NCBI GenBank assembly: GCA_029834535.1
Contig: JAQMWT010000325.1
Location: forward strand, 1 to 64,000
Length of the DNA stretch: 64,000 bases
Direction of reading: 5' to 3'
From: Chrysophaeum taylorii
Lineage: Eukaryota; Sar; Pelagophyceae; Pelagomonadales; Pelagomonadaceae
Part shown: piece after piece, positions 1-9,601 of the stretch
Position numbering within the stretch: the first letter of the stretch is position 1
Layout of the letters: the number at the start of each line of letters is the position of its first letter
Translations under genes and position numbers: made by a program
The notes under the pieces: model-generated
What the model was told of the DNA's origin: nothing
The model's database searches: none
Seen by the model: the letters and a program-made list of their open reading frames with translations, nothing else

Positions 1-1010
1 ACTGCACATCCTAATAAACTACGTGCAGTAATGCTTTTAGCTTACCATTACTATGAGACAGTGTCTTGTACAGATGTTACTGAGCTTAAATCTCAGTTTA
101 ATCGAATGTCTTTAAATGTTAATTGGTATGCCCATGTATTTGTCGAACAACTCCTTGCTTTCAATCTCAGGCAAAGCAATTAAATAATGATGAAGCATCA
201 ATCCAATTTAATAACTCCATAATCACTCTTAAAGCTCACGAGGAGATCTACCGTCTATATGCTAATCCCTCGGATCACGAGCGCTATTCTCAATCTTTAT
301 TGGAATGGTGTAAACTCTACGAGACACGCTCTGGGAACAACTCGATTCACGATCCTGAATTGTTAAAGCTAGTTGATCCTAACGACGTTCGTCCGTTATG
401 GAGTTCTTGTTAAAGATATACAATGACCAAACAACGCTTACTCGTTGTTAGCTACTGTAGCTGGACAGTCTGGCTTCAACGCTCGTAAGCTTCGTAATGC
501 AAAGACAAAGCATCGACAATTTTACCTCGTGACACGTCGTACTATCGTCCACCTTCAAATTATAACGTCAAAGGTACCAGCTTCGATCGTCCTGTCTACT
601 CACCCTCCTCTAACCGTAATGCACGCTCTAATATGTCTCTATGGACCGGGCTACTTATCAAGTTGATCGTCTTCGCCACCTGTTTGGTAAATTACAGGAA
701 GCGAATCCCAACCCCTCTACCGACTCTAAAATGGTACAGGAAATGAAGCTTACTGAGTACCCTCTGGACAAGCCTTCTCAAGCTTCGACACAGTTCTTAG
801 ATCCTGACGAAGCCACCCAAATTCATCTCTACTTATCTCGAGTTGATACTATGTCCAATACCATATGAACCTCTTAGAAGCCGATAAGGAATCTCGTGTT
901 TCAGAAGAAAAGTATCAAACTGAAACATCTGCTCCTGAAGCGTCCCCCAGTGATGCGGAGCAGGGGGGACTGCTGATACAGAGAAAATGTTCCACACTTT
1001 TCTGTCCATT
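1..1010 (+). pseudogene. Family A gag remnant
   Basis: Pieces of the capsid-like gag shared by families A and B. Recognisable landmarks are a NWYAHVFVEQ block near 120-150 (NWYVHVFIE in family B), WCKLYETRS near 310 (WCFIYETRS in B), FNARKLRN near 475 (FNARRLRN in B) and a DRLRHLFGKLQE helix near 665. The gag N-terminus lies outside the window. No CCHC zinc knuckle is visible. The fossil is broken in several places. Identity as gag rests on position upstream of the protease and on similarity to the two family B copies in this window. Confidence 0.75.
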
Positions 1011-1059
1011 AAAGATGATGAAATCGATAACATCCCTCAGCCGCTATTGCAGCACATAA

Positions 1060-1953
1060 ATGCTAAAGCTCAGAATGCTATCGTTCGTCGTCAAGCTCGG
1101 GAAACTTCTTCGCACTCTGAGCTCCTCAATAATCTACAACGAAGATAATGAAGATGGCACAGATCCCCCTGTGTTGCTACCAAAATTAAACACTGGTTTT
1201 ACACTCGTCGTTGTGCCTTCCGAACAAACGCAAAGTTTCATGACACAGTACGTGTTTGGTCAAAGCTCAACACATGCCTGTTATGCAACAATGCTTAAAC
1301 TGTACAACGAGTACAATTTGCCGCTAATGACTACGCCAGGATATGCTGACACATGTGCTTCTCAACATGTAATTAACTTTAAACGTTATGCTGATCCTAT
1401 CCACATCGTAAAGCTACCCGAGTCCTTATCACCTGCTATCCAGACTGCTACGGATACGCAGAGAATCACACATGCTATGATTATAAGGACCGTCATTCCC
1501 GCTCTCCCAAAGCATCCAAATGTGGGATATGTAAAGCTAGACGTTGCGCTTTTTCTACCCAAGCAAAACGACCATAACGATCCCGATCTGCACATCATCA
1601 GTATGACTCAATGGGGAGAAGATAAACTTGGTATACATCTTTATGGAGTTGAATTTAAAGGACAATCATCTATCCAGAGTAAAATTGATGATAATGTCAA
1701 GATTACTTTGTTTAGACTCAGTAACCTGTTGCCAACTCTACCAATTTATTCGCTACAACAAGCAAAAGCGCGTAAAATGGAACTTCGCTCACTACAGTTC
1801 AGACTATGTGCTTTTAATGAACAACGCGAAATGCTTAAACTATATTCCACCCTCATGGAACGCGTAATTTACGTCCCATGGCTTAAAACCATCCTGGAGT
1901 CAATGCATTCGCAGCTGCCTTACATACGCAAGCATTTCCCACCTCCCGTATGA
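1060..1953 (+). CDS. Family A retropepsin-containing ORF
   Basis: Open frame of 297 codons. The aspartic protease core is DTCASQHVI near base 1347, equivalent to the DS/TGA motif of copia proteases, followed by a conserved stretch on GYVKLDVALFLPKQ near 1525 that is also found after the protease in both family B copies (GYVKLDYALFLKP, GYVKIDFALCLKP). It would mature the polyprotein. The ORF ends with FPPPV at the same place where the family B protease ORFs end with TPPLA or TPPLTN, so the boundary between this ORF and the following methyltransferase-integrase ORF appears to be a family trait. Confidence 0.75.
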   Translation: MLKLRMLSFVVKLGKLLRTLSSSIIYNEDNEDGTDPPVLLPKLNTGFTLVVVPSEQTQSFMTQYVFGQSSTHACYATMLKLYNEYNLPLMTTPGYADTCASQHVINFKRYADPIHIVKLPESLSPAIQTATDTQRITHAMIIRTVIPALPKHPNVGYVKLDVALFLPKQNDHNDPDLHIISMTQWGEDKLGIHLYGVEFKGQSSIQSKIDDNVKITLFRLSNLLPTLPIYSLQQAKARKMELRSLQFRLCAFNEQREMLKLYSTLMERVIYVPWLKTILESMHSQLPYIRKHFPPPV

Positions 1954-1984
1954 CGCAAGGTTACGTTTGCTCCATACAGTAACT

Positions 1985-2790
1985 TCATCTCCTAGCCGAA
2001 TACCTACAGTAACTCTACTTTGCTCTGGGATGTCCACTCCTGCATTCTTGGTTTGCGCTTCTAATGACTTGCAAATCAACATCAACGTTAAAGTTCTTGT
2101 TGAGAGCGACGACAATATCACATGCTACGAAGACGTTTTGGTAATTCCATCGAAGTTTTCCCATCCCTACCTACGTTTCTGACATATCTCCATCGAGCAT
2201 CGGACGTTGAACATGCACGATATTACACCGATATAGTGGAATTGACATCACCATGCACAAATCGCAACATAATCAATGGGAGATCCATTTCCACCTTCGA
2301 GCGTGATATGGATGATTCCTTGTTTCCAAGTGCTCTAAGTGTACTTGAGCTTTTAAAGCCGCTTGTTCTTTTCATGGAAATGACACCCACCACTCCGCAT
2401 CGTATGAAGATCATATACGAGTTGCTAATCTCATCTTCTCAACGATGCACTATACGGTGGATATATGTGACCGATTTCCATGCTATCTGTGTGGAGATTA
2501 TCAAGCCAGAGAAAGATGGATCCTCGTTGCACGCAAATATAACACCGGCCCTCTTGATCTGCTTTCATGGCCTAAACAAACGAGTCACTTCCTTTCTGGA
2601 CATTGCAGACCACGCTAATTCCATCAGTCGCAAGTTAATAGTCGACGAACCTTGGACGCAGGTCTTTCCTGACATACCATTCGTGTCCACACCTAAAACC
2701 TACAACATTTTTTAGTCGTACAGGATCCGTGCGCTTAACTGTGACTGAGCTTGAAACCTTAACTATGCTGTTCCTTCGTCTGCACTCTAA
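1985..2790 (+). pseudogene. C5-cytosine methyltransferase-like domain, family A
   Basis: Same domain as in the family B copies, lying between protease and integrase. Visible blocks in order: TLLCSGMSTPAFL (motif I-like SAM-binding loop) near 2012-2050, VKVLVESDD near 2090, DIVELTSPCTNR (motif IV-like, Cys at 2254-2256), LLKPLVLFMEMTP (motif VI-like) near 2350-2390, and a VRLTVTELETL block (late motif, like RRLTPRE of C5-MTases) near 2730. Assignment as a methyltransferase is from motif order and spacing, not a search. The fossil is broken. Confidence 0.6.
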
Positions 2791-2819
2791 TAAAACAGTC
2801 GAACATCCCAGTCAAGATG

Positions 2820-3860
2820 AAATGGAGGGCATTTCTAACTTTCGCCTGGGATTCTTGACTAATTCAAGAAAACCACTTGCTTGCATGAGATCCCCTATTG
2901 AACTCAAAGCTTTCGTGCTCCTCTATAATATTATGGGACGCTTATTCCCTAAATCTATCACATTACCTGTGTCCTTTCGTATTACAACTATCGAATCTAA
3001 CCAACCATCTCACAGGTTATTCTTAAATAAATCCTCTACTTCCTCCATCATTTACATCACCGGTGGAAGACACACAGGCGGAGACATAACAGTTTCTAAC
3101 TCCTCTTCTAAATACCAGGCACATATAAATGCTTTTGGCGAAACCTACCTTCCTAACACATGATGCCGGAATCGATAAGACTGCTTCTCTCGAACGTGTT
3201 ACTGGTTTTCTTTGGCTTTGCCAAGCATACCATCATAATAATGAAAATCAAGACACGCGTCGTCTAGTACAAGCACTGGTCACCTATACTTCTCCTGTAT
3301 TTCACGATTCTTTTGTCTTCTACCCTCAGGAAAATCGTCTCGAATTTATCGATAAAATGTTTGCTTTAAGTGACATGCATTTGTCCCAAAGCAGATATCT
3401 GGGCTTTATTACATCAAGCGATAGGAAGATGGGTGCCAAAGTTCATTCTATATACACTCCCACTCCTACCATTCGTGGATTTGCTAATATGCTCGTGTAC
3501 GATCCACGACTCGATCGCATTCGACACTACTCAACTCGCGAATTGGCACGCGCCAATAACTTCACAGCGTACCAAATCAATTTTCTTTTGTCTTCGTCCC
3601 GGACCTATGCTGTGATATAATCGCTAATGCTATTCCAGCTGGAACATATCATATAATTCATAAACATTTGTGTCAGCTTGTCTATGACTTGCGTAATTTA
3701 ACGCTATCACCATCGTTTGACCCTGATCATGCCACTCTAACCAAAAACTATAGGTCGACCTTCTTCACAAATATATCAACAACAGATACATCCTTATTAT
3801 TACACCAGAGTTCCATTACAATGTTCTACATCTCAATAAAAACTCACATGTTGTGATAAT
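2820..3860 (+). pseudogene. Family A pre-integrase region
   Basis: Conserved region between the methyltransferase-like domain and the integrase zinc finger, shared by all A and B copies. Landmarks: SDRKMGAKVHSIYTPTPTI and RGFANMLVYDPR near 3417-3520, followed by a STRELARANN block. It corresponds in place to the GAG-pre-integrase region of copia pol but I cannot match it to that Pfam domain by eye. About 3860-4000 holds no readable domain. Confidence 0.55.
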
Positions 3861-3999
3861 CTTGCTTCTAACCACGAACTTCCATCTTTTCATCTCGATT
3901 CAGTAGCTCATGTCTTCCTCTCTCACCTCATCCGCAGATATCATCTCCTACTAAAGAAAAACAAATTACCTCTTATAACGCCAAGACAGCTCCATGAGA

Positions 4000-4985
4000 A
4001 GCATGCGCCCTTCGATAAGTTCATGCCAGGGCACCTTGCATTTCGAGATGCGCAACAACGAGCCACCAATTTTCACAACATCCACCATTCTAGTGATTCT
4101 CAAGCTATAAAAGCTGTTCAGGTTATTGCCAGTCCTGGACACCACCCATCTGACGTACCCTACCGTAAGTTCTGTGTGGATTGTACGATTCATAAAAAAC
4201 GCTTTCCTCATCCACATCACCTTACCAAGCAACCATCATTCGAAAAAGGTTTTCAACCTGGTGAAGCCTGGGCATGTGACGGTGGTTACGTATCCGTTCT
4301 CTCTGAATGGGGATCCTTTCGACATATCATTGTTTTTAAATGTCTCATTTCTAAATTTTTGAGCACTAACTGTCCAGCTTGTGAATTTTGTACGCCCTTG
4401 AGTTTGTCCGCAATTTTTGTTCTACTTATGTTCATGTACAACTCAAACAAATCTATTGTGATTCCTTTAAACCCTATTTATCTCAGCATGTTACAACCCC
4501 TTTCGTGTGGAACATGGTATTAACATGTCCGCGTTCCCCCCTTACTTACATGTCTTTAATCATGAAGTAGAAGCCGCTGTTGGTCACATAGCCACTGCCG
4601 CGTCTACACGACTCCGGCATATGCTTAATGTATCCTATAAAGGTCACCCCCTAACAGATCCGGCACCACAACCCGTGGGCTGTTATACATGCCATCAATC
4701 GTATAATCTCCTCCCTGACGTTTCCCTCGAACGTATTCACAATAAAGTCCTAAGCCCCCAACAAGTTTTGTTAGACCAATGTAATGTTCCCCAACAGGAC
4801 TACCTCAAACCTTTTGGTTCTGTTTGTTATCTGCATTTGGAACCTAACGAATTTCATAAACATGAACCGATGTCGTCCCTACATCTACTTATGTGGTGCT
4901 AACGTTATAAACCATTTAATAACACCTCATGTTAATCATTTAGCCGGTGATGTCCTTAATCATGAAAACGGGCAAGCCCGTGTCT
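4000..4985 (+). pseudogene. Family A integrase
   Basis: The N-terminal HHCC zinc finger is visible as FHNIHH (near 4070) and CVDC (near 4170). The catalytic core follows with WACDGGYV near 4270 (first Asp), CDSF near 4450 and FNHEVEAAVG near 4560. The C-terminal part (LSPQQVLLDQ, near 4750) matches LSPQQLLYNQ of family B. This enzyme would join element ends to target DNA. The domain is cut off on the right by a Helitron-type insertion at 4989. Confidence 0.8.
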
Positions 4986-4988
4986 TAA

Positions 4989-6020
4989 CTACTAATCGAC
5001 AGATGTTTGTCTGTCTGTTTGTTTGTTTGTTTGTCTGTCCCTCGATTTAGGGTAAGGATCAGGAAGGCGCGAGAGTAAGGATCAGGTAGGTGCGAGAGCC
5101 AGACAGTGATCCTCCAAGCCGTCTACGGCGACCTCGCAGACTATTTCCACGACCCGCGGCGGCTCTTTTAGCCAGCGCGCCATTCTCACGCCCAGTCGAA
5201 ACGATGTTGTCGATGCTGACAACGCGCGCATGACCTCCGCCTTATTTTCCCGGAGACGAGGCGTCGGAGTTCTTTTCGGCCGACTAGGTTGGGTCGGAAG
5301 ACGACGCCTCGCTCTTTGATGAGTTTTCAACTCCTGACAACCAACGGTATGCTGACTTTGATCGCAGCTCAAAGTCTTGCAACCCGACCCGTCGCACGGC
5401 CACTGCAACGGTACCAGATACATGATCGATCGTGTCGTTGTCACCGAGGCTCCTCCAACCTGTATCCCGTAAGGCCCTCCGACACCAAACGATCACCAAG
5501 AGCCAGGGCCAGACGCGCAAGATCGGCGTCCTCTTGCCCAAGCCCGTCTTCTGCCACGTCAGCTCTACGTGGCTCTCTGTCGATCCAGCAACCCAGGTCC
5601 TCTTTACAGGTCGACGACTCCACCCTACCCCACGTGCTGCGCAATGCCGATAAGCCCACTCCCGGCGTCTACACGCACGGTAACAGGTGAGCTTACTGGG
5701 ACCAGGTGGACTTACTGGGGTTAGAGATTGGGACTAGGTGAACTTATTGACCAGGTGAACTTACTAGGACCAAGTGAACTTACAGGGGTTTTGAGTGAAC
5801 GCAAGGCAGGCGGCGTGTACGGATCAAATCAGCTTAGATTGGCGGAGGTGAGAACGAGCTCGAAGGAGGGTGGGGTCAGTGGGTGTGAGCACGGTGGGCT
5901 TACACCAAACTTGCTGGGGTTAGGGTGGGACTAGGTGAACTTACTGGAGCCAGGTTAACTTACTGGGGTTAGAGATTGGGACCAGGTGAACTTACTGGCG
6001 AACTTACTGGCCTGCACTTG
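4989..6020 (+). mobile_element. Helitron-type fragment, copy 1 (PIF1-like helicase remnant plus 3' repeat array)
   Basis: Near-identical in layout to 10140-11117. It starts with a TCGACAGATG segment and a (TGTC/TTTG)n run, continues with a decayed PIF1-family helicase C-terminus, and ends with an array of GGTGAACTTACTGG units. Helicase signatures read in shifting frames: LQAVYGDLADYFHDP near 5110, then ITKSQGQT (motif V-like TINKSQGQT of Helitron helicases) near 5490 and IGVLLPKPVFCHV near 5525. Both copies are flanked by A on the left and T on the right, as expected for Helitron insertion between A and T; canonical TC and CTRR ends are not seen, so the subclass is open. It interrupts the family A integrase. 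Confidence 0.65.
5685..6012 (+). repeat. GGTGAACTTACTGG subterminal array, copy 1
   Basis: Roughly eight imperfect units of the form (GACCA)GGTGAACTTACTGG, interleaved with GGGGTTAGAGATTGGGACT. The same array closes the second copy at 10806-11110. Internal arrays near the 3' end are common in Helentron-like elements. Confidence 0.8.
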
Positions 6021-6840
6021 TTTCCTCTAAACTGACTTTTCCTCCTCTTATTTCTATATCTCCTCCTGATTATGAACAGCATCCACCTCCCGCACCTTCA
6101 CCCGACATTCCCTTCTCTGTTCTGGCACCCCAATGATGCGGCGCAGAGATACCTTATCGACATGACCAGAGAGGGACTCCTTCTTCTCCTCTCTATGCTC
6201 CCTCTCCCGCTCCCGCATGTGCTCCAGCTGCTTCTGCCCCCTTTACTTCCGCCACCACACCTACATCTGAAGTGTCTTCAGCACTTTGCCACTGTTACCA
6301 TCTTATCGGTCTCTCTATTCCCAGGATGTCTCCGTCTCTTACGTGGTCCCATCACCCGCAGCCTCGTCGCAAAAACCAATCTCAAGGATGTTCTTTACTC
6401 TCTTGCCTCGCCTACTGTGCTGCTTATAAACAAGCCGGTGGTACGCTTGCCGACTTCAAGTATGACCTCTCAAGCAGTACATAACCTTCTGCGTCCCACC
6501 CTCCTCCCACTAAATGCACTCATGGCATCCACTGGACGGCTATACCTCAGAGGTACCATCACTTCATCACCATGTGCACCAAGCGATTTCACATCCTCTT
6601 CCGTTATGTGTCATAGGAGCCATAGCCACCCATCGCCTGTCTCCTCAGTTCACTTCTGCGACGACGTCAACCTTGCAGACTTTCACCTTCCTCGAGCTCT
6701 CGTTCATTTAATTTCTGAACATGCTCACGCCTTTCAAGTTCCCCCCGCTCAATATGTTTATGCTTTGTTCACGCCCCACTCCATTCTGGATCATAATGAC
6801 GCTCTTATGGTGCCTCCGAACCTCACCTCTCCGCCATCGA
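6021..6840 (+). pseudogene. Family A linker domain between integrase and RT
   Basis: Proline-rich stretch followed by the block AAYKQAGGTLADFKYDL near 6415-6475, equivalent to GAYKAAGGKLADFRWDL in both family B copies, and further homology up to the RT start. The function of this block is unknown; it is conserved across families A and B, so it is a real part of the polyprotein. Broken in several places. Confidence 0.55.
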
Positions 6841-6989
6841 AGACTATATCACCGTGCAATCACATTACATTGAGGCCCACCTTGGTGATGCTCCTCTACT
6901 AGTTGTTCAACTCGTCGAAGATCCCGATCACGCTCATCCGCACGATAATGTCGCTTCTTGCGCACTTACTCATCTGACGACGACTCATG

Positions 6990-8740
6990 ACCCCAGCACT
7001 GTTGGTTCGGACGAATACAAGATTCAAGCCAAAGATATCAAAATTGATCCATATGAGTTTAACTGCCTCAAAGGTCTCTCAGACACTGATCGCAAAGCTT
7101 ACGTCGCCGCCATCTCCAAAGAGATTTTTGATATTGTTAAGTTTGGCTGCTTTAAACTAGCGCTGCCAATGGTCAACTCAAAGCCCGCTGACACCCGCCT
7201 CGTCCTACGTATAAAAACCAACGCTGCTGGTAAGTACATTAAGCATAAAGCACGCCTGGTCCTACGATTACCCTGATCGCCGACTGCGGTTGCGATGGAG
7301 GACGGTGCCTCATGAATCCTGAGCCTTGCGAGGGCATCCGCCCTCCCGGCGTAGGTTGGCACCTATTCGCCTCCCGGGCGGGCCGGTTGGCAGCCGGAAC
7401 GTTCGCAGTGGGTCGGGGTATGGCCTTGGTGAAGACGGAAGGTTGTCGACGAGTTGGTTGTCAGTCACATCGCGGTCTCCTCGTCGCATGGCGACAAGCT
7501 TGATGGTCACTCTCCGCCGACCGACCTTTCGGCGGTCCTCGTCTACAGGCCCGTGATTCCGGACTGGCTCCTGTCGGTCCGGCCTGGCTCCCATGCTCGG
7601 GAGAGGTCTGAAGTTAGTTAGTTAGTTAGGTCCTACGAGGCTTCTTAGCCTCTTTGGGCACCGATGTTTTCAACACATTCAGCCCTATGGCACAGCTTAC
7701 TGGCATCCGTTGTGTTCTGGCGCTAGCAGCTCATCTGCGACTTCCCGTCTACCATGTCGACGTCCCTAACGCTTTTGTTCAAGCTCCCATCGACTCTCAT
7801 ATCTATGTCAAACTGCCACAAGCCATTTACCTTCTCGATCCCGAAGATACCAAATACCAAGGCCGTCGTCTCCCAAAGCTACTTAAATCTCTCTATGGAT
7901 TACGTCAGAGCCCTGCCCTTTGGAATCAAACCATACACGGCTTCTTTGATTCATTAGGCTATACACGATTTCGAACAGACACCTGCATTTGCGCTAAAGT
8001 CCATGCTGGCGCTACATTTCTAATTTGCACGCTCTCGGTAGACGACGTCGTCATTACTTGCACTTCGAAAACTCTACGTCGTGAGTTCCAGCAAGCCCTG
8101 AAAAAGGAATACTCAGTCGACACCTTCGAGGAAGTCCATACTCTCTTAGGCATGCGCATAACGCGTACAACTGAAGGTTCTATATCACTGGACTGTCAGG
8201 CTAAACTTGATGCATTGTTCGAAGAGTACCCCATTTTAATGCAGTTACGTCCCACCTCCACACCGATGTCACCATCAACCACGTATAAAACTGGAGAGCC
8301 ATCTTCTGATATGGACAAGTTCATCCTTCACACCTTCTCCACTCTACTCGGCAAGCTCACGTTTGGCCTGTCGCCCCGATCTATCACAAAGTCTTAGTCG
8401 TTGCTCTCGAGGAATGCATAATCCAGCATTTCTACATGTTCAAGTACTAACAGGAACGCTCCGCTACTTGCGCAAGCCCGAAAATCGTAATCCTCGCCTC
8501 TGGTACTACTCTGGCTCTTCCGCTCTAATGGACCATCTTCGACTTCTTATCGGTAATCGTACTGACATGGCCACCATGTTGGATTACACTAAAGAACAAG
8601 TTAATTCAGGTAATTTTGATCCATTGGTCGCGTTCGTTGATGCCGATAATGCACCCTCTTATGAACAAGACCGCATGTCTACAACCGGTTACGCTATCTT
8701 TTTGTTTGGTTCTCTCATCACTCGGAAGTCTAAGTTGTAG
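6990..8740 (+). pseudogene. Family A reverse transcriptase
   Basis: RT_2 (copia-type) reverse transcriptase. It opens with VGSDEYK near 7000, ISKEIFDIVKFGCFKLALP near 7110-7165 and LVLRIKTNAAGKY near 7205, continues after a retroposon insertion (7268-7629) with FNTFSPMAQLTGIR near 7665, VDVPNAFVQAP near 7757, LYGLRQSPALWN near 7895 and the catalytic LSVDDVV near 8035. SVDD replaces the usual YVDD, as in all copies here. The first RNase H block, VDADNAPSYEQD, lies near 8635. Confidence 0.9.
7268..7629 (+). mobile_element. Short retroposon S1, copy 1 (full length)
   Basis: A 362-bp element flanked by a perfect 9-bp direct repeat GTCCTACGA (7259-7267 and 7630-7638). It begins TTACCCTGATCGCC, contains GAATCCTGAGCCTTGCGAGG, and ends with a short hairpin (CTCCCATGCTCGGGAG) followed by a (GTTA)n tail. 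Target duplications, a simple-repeat tail and 5' truncation of other copies indicate target-primed retroposition, i.e. a SINE or a LINE tail. I see no clear tRNA-type A/B boxes. The long open frame in it is shared by all copies but has no recognisable domain and is not called a gene. Confidence 0.85.
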
Positions 8741-8754
8741 CATATTACAGCTAC

Positions 8755-9064
8755 CTGAGCCTTGCGAGGGCATCCGCCCTCCCAGCGTAGGTTGGCACCT
8801 ATTCGCCTCCCGCGCGGGCCGGTTGGCAGCCGGAACGTTCGCAGTGGGACGGGGTATGGCCGGGGGGCGAAGACGGAAGGTTATCGACGAGTTGGTTGTC
8901 AGTCACATCGCGGTCTCCTCGTCGCATGGCGACAAGCTTGATGGTCACTCTCCGCCGACCGACCTTTCGGCGGTCCTCGTCTACAGGCCCGTGATTCCGG
9001 ACTGGCTCCTGTCGGTCCGGCCTGGCTCCCATGCTCGGGAGAGGTCTGAAGTTAGTTAGTTAGT
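8755..9064 (+). mobile_element. Short retroposon S1, copy 2 (5'-truncated)
   Basis: 310 bp, beginning at CTGAGCCTTGCGAGG, so it lacks the first about 50 bases of the full copy, and ending in the same hairpin and (GTTA)n tail. It is flanked by a perfect 12-bp duplication TATTACAGCTAC (8743-8754 and 9065-9076). Truncation at the 5' end with an intact 3' end and a target duplication is the signature of target-primed reverse transcription. It interrupts the family A RNase H. Confidence 0.9.
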
Positions 9065-9527
9065 TATTACAGCTACTTCTGCGCATGAGAGTGAACTTAT
9101 CGCCCTTAATATGTGTGCCGATGATGTGGTCTGGTTACGCAAATTGTTAACGGAAATGGCATTCGCTATAAATCCTCACTTCTATCTCCGCCAACCTTCA
9201 GGGAAAGACTTGCTACTAGATTATGATGCTCACGACAATCCCCTCCCATCGGACATGTCGTTCATACGTAACAGTCCTATACTCGGAGACTCTGCATCTG
9301 CTATTCATCTATCTAATAATCCCGACAGTGCGACTAAGGCCAAAGCTATTAGCACACGCTGGTTCCGTATTCGCGACTACGTACAGTTAAAACGTATACG
9401 TCTACATCATGTTTCCGGTACCCATAATATGGCCGATGGATTTACCAAACCCTTTGGAGCTCCACTCTTCAGCAGATTTCGCACGTTACTCGGCTTACAA
9501 CAACCCATAGCTCAACAAGATGGTTAA
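9065..9527 (+). pseudogene. Family A RNase H, C-terminal part
   Basis: Copia RNase H with AHESELIALNMCADDVVWL near 9083-9135, the DSASAIHLSNNP block near 9285-9325 and the end motif HHVSGTHNMADGFTKPF near 9405-9455. It degrades the RNA strand of the hybrid. The N-terminal part is upstream of the retroposon at 8755-9064. The order and motifs match the other copies in the window closely. Confidence 0.9.
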
Positions 9528-9601
9528 TCCTTACCCTTCATTATGTCCGAAGTGACTTTAAACTAACCCTCCCATGTAAAGGAATACTGGCTCGCTAAAA
9601 T

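Noticed and set aside
5082-5690. Long opposite-strand frames in the Helitron-type fragments
   Set aside because: They are shadows of the GC-rich helicase remnant; the helicase signatures lie on the + strand.
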